NCBI RefSeq assembly: GCF_000812025.2
Contig: NZ_JWJE02000007.1
Location: 60,640-124,639, forward strand
Direction of reading: 5' to 3'
Source of the DNA: Bacillus thermotolerans
GTDB lineage: Bacteria; Bacillota; Bacilli; Bacillales; Domibacillaceae
DNA: 64,000 nucleotides
This document shows, one piece after another, positions 59,145 through 64,000 of the stretch. A program made the position numbers and the translations under genes. Numbering within the stretch: position 1 is the stretch's first letter; every line of letters begins with the position of its first letter. The notes under the pieces were generated by a model. The model had not been told where the DNA came from and did no database searches. It was given only the letters and a program-made list of their open reading frames with translations.

Positions 59145-59180
59145 AAGGAGAGCATATGCCTGCTCGCATACACCCTCCTT
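59145..59180 (-). terminator. Hairpin between oppA and oppB
   Basis: AAGGAG..CTCCTT stem with an inner GCATATGC/GCATA(c) part, followed on the minus strand by TTTTTCCC. It probably gives partial termination so that OppA exceeds the permease. Confidence 0.6.
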
Positions 59181-59199
59181 CTACTGATCATTTGTTTGT

Positions 59200-60855
59200 T
59201 TACTTAAATTCTGCCCATTTATAAGTTGTATCTGGTCCTACTTTATGGAACAATACCCCATCCAAGCTAGGGTTTTTCAAATAGGCACGAGATCTTTGGT
59301 AAATTGGTGCAATCGCTGCTTCATCCTCAAGCAAAATTTTCTCTGCTTGTACTAGTGCATCCCAACGCTTCTCTGGTTCAAGCAGAAGTGTTGTTTTCGC
59401 ATCTTGAATCAGCTTGTCATATTCGGCATTCGAGAAGCCTTGCTGGTTGTGAGCACCGCCCGTTACATACATATCCAAGTATGTCATCGGATCAAGGTAG
59501 TCAGCGCCCCAGCCGGCAAGAGACATCTCATAATTCATTTGTGTCTCTAAATCCAGCTTTTGCTTAAATGGCTGCTGTTTAATATTAATCGTTAAGCCTT
59601 CAAGATTGGTTTCCAATTGTTCTTTCAAGTATTCTCCAACCTTACGAGATAAATCATCATCGTAATTGAGAAGCTCGATCGTAACCTGGTCCTGTCCAAG
59701 TGCTTTTTTAGCTGCTTCCCAATGCTTTTTCGCTTCCTCTACATCTGTTTCCAAGTATGTTCCTGCTGTTTCGCGGAAGTCTTTTCCATCCGGGCCTTCA
59801 GCGAACTCCTCCGGAACAAAGAAATCAGCAACTACAGAGCCATTATTCGTTAACACATCGGTAATACCTTTTTTATCAAACCCTTTGGCAATCGCTTTAC
59901 GTGCATCCACGTTTTGAAGCACCTCATTGCCCTCCTGGTTCATGCGAAGGAAGAAAACAGAAGATTCCTTCACTGTAAAGAACCCTTCGTGCTCTTTATA
60001 CTTGTCCACAAATTCAGAAGAAAGCTTAATTTGATCAGCGTCCCCTGTCTCAAACAAATTCACGTCAGTTTGTGTGTCTTTTACGATCTTTGTATGAATC
60101 TCATCAAGCTTCACAGCATCGGCATCCCAGTAGTCCGGGTTTTTCTTCATAACAAATTGGTCTTCATGCTTCCACTCAGAAAGTGTGAATGGACCGTTAT
60201 ACACAGTTGTATTCGCCTCTAAACCAAACTGATCACCCTGCTCTTTAACGAACTTCTCATTTTGCGGCAGGAATGTTCCAAAAGCAAGAAGCTGTTTAAA
60301 GTATGGAACCGGGTTCTCAAGCTGCACCTCTAACGTTTTATCATCGATGGCTTTTACACCAAGCTCTTCCGGAGCCATTTCCCCAGCATTTACAGCTTGC
60401 GCGTTTTTCAAGTCATACATAATGTATGCATATTCTGCAGCCGTATCAGGGTTTAATGCTTTTCTCCAAGCATATACAAAGTCGTGAGCAGTTACCGGGT
60501 CTCCATTTGACCATTTCGCATCGCGGATTTTGAATGTCCATGTCTTGCCGTCTTCACTTACTTCCGGCTCACCTTCTGCCATTCCCTCTACTGCCTCATC
60601 ATTTTCACCTAAACGATATAAACCTTCCATTGTATTATTTAAGGTATTAAAGGAAACTGCATCAGTAGCTAACGCTGAATCCATGGAAGGTATATCCTGC
60701 GTTTCTGTTACATTTAAGACGTTATCACTGCCGCCAGATCCGCTTTCTCCTCCATTCCCCTCTCCGCCGCTTTCGCCGCCTCCACCACATGCAGCTAGGA
60801 ACATGCTCATTGCGAGCAGAAGAACAAGGAAAAGGGCAAAATTCTTTCTTTTCAT
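59200..60855 (-). CDS. oppA: Oligopeptide-binding lipoprotein OppA
   Basis: 551 residues from the ATG at 60855, six bases after GGGGG; the ATG at 60861 lies against the ribosome site. Lipobox AAC with Cys near residue 23 is followed by a Gly/Ser/Glu-rich linker and the class-C substrate-binding fold (NVTETQDIPSMDSALATDAVSF, VTAHDFVYAWRKALNPDTA, YNGPFTLSEWKHEDQFVMKKN). It captures oligopeptides at the membrane surface for OppBCDF. Confidence 0.95.
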   Translation of the reverse strand: MKRKNFALFLVLLLAMSMFLAACGGGGESGGEGNGGESGSGGSDNVLNVTETQDIPSMDSALATDAVSFNTLNNTMEGLYRLGENDEAVEGMAEGEPEVSEDGKTWTFKIRDAKWSNGDPVTAHDFVYAWRKALNPDTAAEYAYIMYDLKNAQAVNAGEMAPEELGVKAIDDKTLEVQLENPVPYFKQLLAFGTFLPQNEKFVKEQGDQFGLEANTTVYNGPFTLSEWKHEDQFVMKKNPDYWDADAVKLDEIHTKIVKDTQTDVNLFETGDADQIKLSSEFVDKYKEHEGFFTVKESSVFFLRMNQEGNEVLQNVDARKAIAKGFDKKGITDVLTNNGSVVADFFVPEEFAEGPDGKDFRETAGTYLETDVEEAKKHWEAAKKALGQDQVTIELLNYDDDLSRKVGEYLKEQLETNLEGLTINIKQQPFKQKLDLETQMNYEMSLAGWGADYLDPMTYLDMYVTGGAHNQQGFSNAEYDKLIQDAKTTLLLEPEKRWDALVQAEKILLEDEAAIAPIYQRSRAYLKNPSLDGVLFHKVGPDTTYKWAEFK

Positions 60856-61050
60856 CTCCATCCCCCTTATTTAGATTATTCCTGATTGTTCAGAATATTT
60901 CTTTTTCATTATAAACGAAGATAATTTTTTTGCAATAATTATTTTAAGTTTTCTTTACAAAAGTGACATAATTTTATTAATTTAGATATAAATTCTCTAA
61001 ATCAATGTTTTCAATGGGTCTTTCATCCCTAAAAAATACTTTAGATAAAT
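60856..61050. other. Upstream region of oppA
   Basis: A/T-rich leader and promoter region. No operator of a known regulator could be read. The promoter is listed separately. Confidence 0.5.
60908..60935 (-). promoter_or_regulatory. Sigma-A promoter of oppA
   Basis: TTGCAA (60935-60930), 16-bp spacer, TATAAT (60913-60908) on the minus strand. Confidence 0.65.
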
Positions 61051-61051
61051 A

Positions 61052-61079
61052 AAGCGCTTACTTCGAAAAGTAAAGCGTT
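61052..61079. terminator. Hairpin upstream of the DUF3899 gene
   Basis: Imperfect AAGCGCTTACTT / AAGTAAAGCGTT stem with a 4-base loop and TTTTCATTTTC tail on the plus strand. Confidence 0.4.
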
Positions 61080-61246
61080 TTCATTTTCTGTATTTTCCGA
61101 ACAATTTTTTTATTTTTATTTTTTGAAAATAACTTTATTCTTAAAATCTAATAATCCAGGCCTCTTTTAATAGAAAGTGGCACTCTCCCCCAGTTTTTGC
61201 TACACTTATAATTATTTGAAACAGGAGCAAACAGGAGAGTGAACAG

Positions 61247-61627
61247 ATGGCATTTATTCAAAAGTCTTTAATGGTTAGTGGTTTCATTATCGTGCTCGCC
61301 CTCATTTTTTCTTTTGCTTCTTCATCGTTTTGGCGCAGCCTCCTGGACTACTCTTTTTTATTCTCTCTTTTATGTGCAACAACCGGCGCCTTTTTATTTG
61401 TATTAGAGCGCGGTTTTTTTAATGGTATAATTTATTCATCCAAGATTTTCAGAAAATCAACAAAAGAGGGAGAATACGCATCAAGCTTTGATGATCTTGA
61501 TGATACAGGAGCTTTCCACGAAGAGCATACGAAGTTACGAGCATACAAGTGGACTTTTCCTCTCCTGGTCAGCGGCGGGGCCTTTCTTATCTTAACTACA
61601 GCGGCAGGGTTCATCTCCTTGTCTTGA
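61247..61627 (+). CDS. DUF3899 small membrane protein
   Basis: 126 residues with three membrane segments (about 6-24, 28-50, 100-122) and a Ser/Lys/Glu-rich loop (about 58-90) in between. The arrangement, VSGFIIVLALIFSF..SFWRSLLDYSFLFSLLCATTGAFLFV, is the DUF3899 family known next to trpS in Bacillus. A GGAGAG ribosome site precedes the ATG. Function unknown. Confidence 0.8.
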   Translation: MAFIQKSLMVSGFIIVLALIFSFASSSFWRSLLDYSFLFSLLCATTGAFLFVLERGFFNGIIYSSKIFRKSTKEGEYASSFDDLDDTGAFHEEHTKLRAYKWTFPLLVSGGAFLILTTAAGFISLS

Positions 61628-61661
61628 AAACTGCCGCTTAGTTGTTTTATAATTTTTCTAA

Positions 61662-62675
<1,014 letters not shown>

Positions 62676-62716
62676 CACCTCCTGCAAATCTTCCTCTACA
62701 CAAATCTAAACATCGA

Positions 62717-62754
62717 AAAACGGAGCTGGATGAGAAAATCCCCAGCTCCGTTTT
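62717..62754. terminator. Bidirectional terminator
   Basis: AAAACGGAGCTGG / CCAGCTCCGTTTT perfect 13-bp stem between convergent trpS and yjbA. Confidence 0.88.
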
Positions 62755-62757
62755 TTA

Positions 62758-63513
62758 TTAACTTGATTGATTTAGTTTAGATGCATGCTCTGTCTGCCAC
62801 AGCTTTTCAAAGAATGGCTGTCCCTTTATGATATCCTCACAAAGCCGTTCATGCTGACTTGTCCACCCGTCTAATACTTCTTCATAAAACACTCTTTTGA
62901 TATCATCTACACTCATCGTTTGAATGTCCTGGTAGCGCTCTGGTGCCCATTCTGTATACCAGTATCGAATTTCGGCTGAGTTTTTTGAGACAAACAGCTG
63001 ATCAAGCGCCATGAATAACAGTTGTTTCAGCTGTCGTTCCTTTCTCGTTAAACCATTCATATGCACAGGAGAAAGCGATAAAATATGATACTCCTTTTCT
63101 TCCGGTTCTGTGTCTAATTCATAGGAAGCAACAGGATGGGCACTGAACATCTCGAATGCGCTTTGCTCTTGTTTTGGCATCAGGCGGCTTTTCCTTACAG
63201 GGATTGTATAACCCATCGTATCGATAGCAAGTACGCCCCGTCCATCGGTCACCACAAAACAGTATTCTAGCTGGATGCGCTCATGATTGCGTCGCAGAAA
63301 TGATTTTCTATGCACATCTTCTAGCAGCTGCTTCGGAAGTTCTCCTAAATAATTCTCAATATAATCAAATAATTCCTCATCTATCAGAAGCAATGGTACT
63401 TGATCTAACAGCTCTACTGCATCGTCCTTTCGCCATTCGTGAAAGTGGCAGACGTTATAGCCGTTCTCTTCTCCTTCAAACCAGTTCACCCAGACATCAT
63501 GAAGATAAAGCAT
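62758..63513 (-). CDS. yjbA: YjbA family protein (DUF3603)
   Basis: 251 residues from the ATG at 63513 (GAGGAGGG upstream); the translation then opens [20 protein letters not shown], as in B. subtilis YjbA. Cytoplasmic protein, no membrane segment. The C-terminal half has [19 protein letters not shown]. Function is not known; it is conserved next to trpS in Bacillus. Confidence 0.9.
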   Translation of the reverse strand: MLYLHDVWVNWFEGEENGYNVCHFHEWRKDDAVELLDQVPLLLIDEELFDYIENYLGELPKQLLEDVHRKSFLRRNHERIQLEYCFVVTDGRGVLAIDTMGYTIPVRKSRLMPKQEQSAFEMFSAHPVASYELDTEPEEKEYHILSLSPVHMNGLTRKERQLKQLLFMALDQLFVSKNSAEIRYWYTEWAPERYQDIQTMSVDDIKRVFYEEVLDGWTSQHERLCEDIIKGQPFFEKLWQTEHASKLNQSS

Positions 63514-63600
63514 AATGACCCTCCTCACTTCTTCATCTATATTTGTCATCAAGTATGGGCAAAGCGAAGTTAATTTATTCCTATAGTGAACAAATTTTCT

Positions 63601-63807
63601 TCATTGTCTTGTTGGAAAGTAAATGGAAATTGTCATCATTACGAGGCCGGCGATGAATAAATAACATTCCGTCTGGTTAGAGATGAATTGAATATATTCC
63701 TTCATGGTGAACCCTGTCTCCAGCAAATTTAAGTACATGATACAACTGACTCCACCGAGAACACATAAACCGAATCCTGTTAAAAACATAACTAGGCGTA
63801 TGGCCAT
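63601..63807 (-). CDS. Small two-pass membrane protein
   Basis: 68 residues with two membrane segments (about 4-27 and 47-63) and a short loop between. AAGGAAG sits 6 bp before the ATG. It is upstream of yjbA on the same strand with an 87-bp gap. I do not recognise the family. Two Cys in the first segment are notable. Confidence 0.65.
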   Translation of the reverse strand: MAIRLVMFLTGFGLCVLGGVSCIMYLNLLETGFTMKEYIQFISNQTECYLFIAGLVMMTISIYFPTRQ

Positions 63808-63880
63808 TGCATTCTTCCTTTATTAAATAATTGCTTTGCAGCAGCTTGTCCTATATATGTATGCTCGATAAAAAAAAAAA

Positions 63881-63906
63881 TGAATAACAGCGGGTGCTGT
63901 TATTCA
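63881..63906 (-). terminator. Terminator of a gene beyond the right edge
   Basis: Perfect 11-bp stem TGAATAACAGC / GCTGTTATTCA with a 4-base loop, eleven T on the minus strand. Confidence 0.85.
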
Positions 63907-63963
63907 TCTTCATTCTGTTGATAAAGTCTTCTGTCAATGGACAAACAGTGAAAAAATATGTAG

Positions 63964-64000
63964 AATCTCCTCAGAATACGTGAAAGAGGAGGTTTTTTTA
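63964..64000 (+). terminator. Terminator-like hairpin at the right edge
   Basis: CTCCTC / GAGGAG stem, extended by AA-TT, followed by TTTTTTTA on the plus strand. It may belong to a leader or attenuator for something further right. Confidence 0.5.

Noticed and set aside
61180..61215. Sigma-54 style promoter before DUF3899 (TGGCAC ... TTGCT)
   Set aside because: The GG-to-GC distance is about 18 bp instead of 10, so the elements do not fit sigma-54.

Overview
This window comes from a spore-forming member of the Bacillaceae. From about 31 kb to the right end, gene order follows the yjb/yjc region of Bacillus subtilis: yjcH-yjcG-yjcF, spoVIF, coat genes, fabI, yjbQ, prpE, yjbO, nadF, yjbM-yjbI, spxH, pepF, coiA, mecA, spx, yjbC, opp, trpS, yjbA. 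Spore genes (SpoVAC, SpoVAE, SpoVIF, CotZ/CotY-like, CotO), GGAGG-type ribosome sites and sigma-K-like promoters agree with this.

1-9.9 kb: a minus-strand carbon-phosphorus lyase regulon. Transcription order is PHP phosphoesterase, hexapeptide transferase, a GntR/UTRA regulator in its own unit, then phnG-H-I-J-K-M-L, then phnD-C running off the left edge. Three places (before the PHP gene, phnG and phnD) carry 10-14 bp periodic TTNACA-like direct repeats of the PhoP-box type. Two of them also share a 12-bp palindrome. No phnP or phnN is present in the window; the PHP enzyme probably does the late cyclic phosphate step.

9.9-14.3 kb: housekeeping genes (MFS transporter, tRNA hydroxylase TrhO, YetF-type membrane protein, methyltransferase). 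14.3-19.9 kb: an eleven-gene sulfane-sulfur cluster (TauE exporter, two TusA, TusA-rhodanese fusion, two DsrE proteins, rhodanese-MBL fusion, two rhodaneses, a Cys-less membrane rhodanese and a CstR-type repressor with C31 and C60 but no copper-site His). Four copies of an 18-bp TATACC-N6-GGTAAT-like element sit at promoters or start sites, and two of them overlap near-consensus sigma-A promoters.

20-31 kb: mixed accessory and metabolic genes: SDR, BenE transporter, glutaminase, an Asn/Arg-rich low-complexity protein, a TetR/CDF pair with two palindromic operators, a flavin monooxygenase/dehydrogenase pair, and a lone tRNA-Val(GAC) with its own promoter and terminator.

31-38.7 kb: sporulation genes, including an SpoVAC-SpoVAE pair with a YhcN/YlaJ lipoprotein but no SpoVAD between them, plus several very small genes. 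38.7-64 kb: conserved core, including NAD kinase, small alarmone synthetase, the Spx/SpxH/MecA proteolysis-control set (a PerR-like box lies upstream of spx, and SpxH has CPNS in place of CxxC), the oligopeptide permease operon and tryptophanyl-tRNA synthetase. No CRISPR array, rRNA, insertion sequence or prophage was seen.
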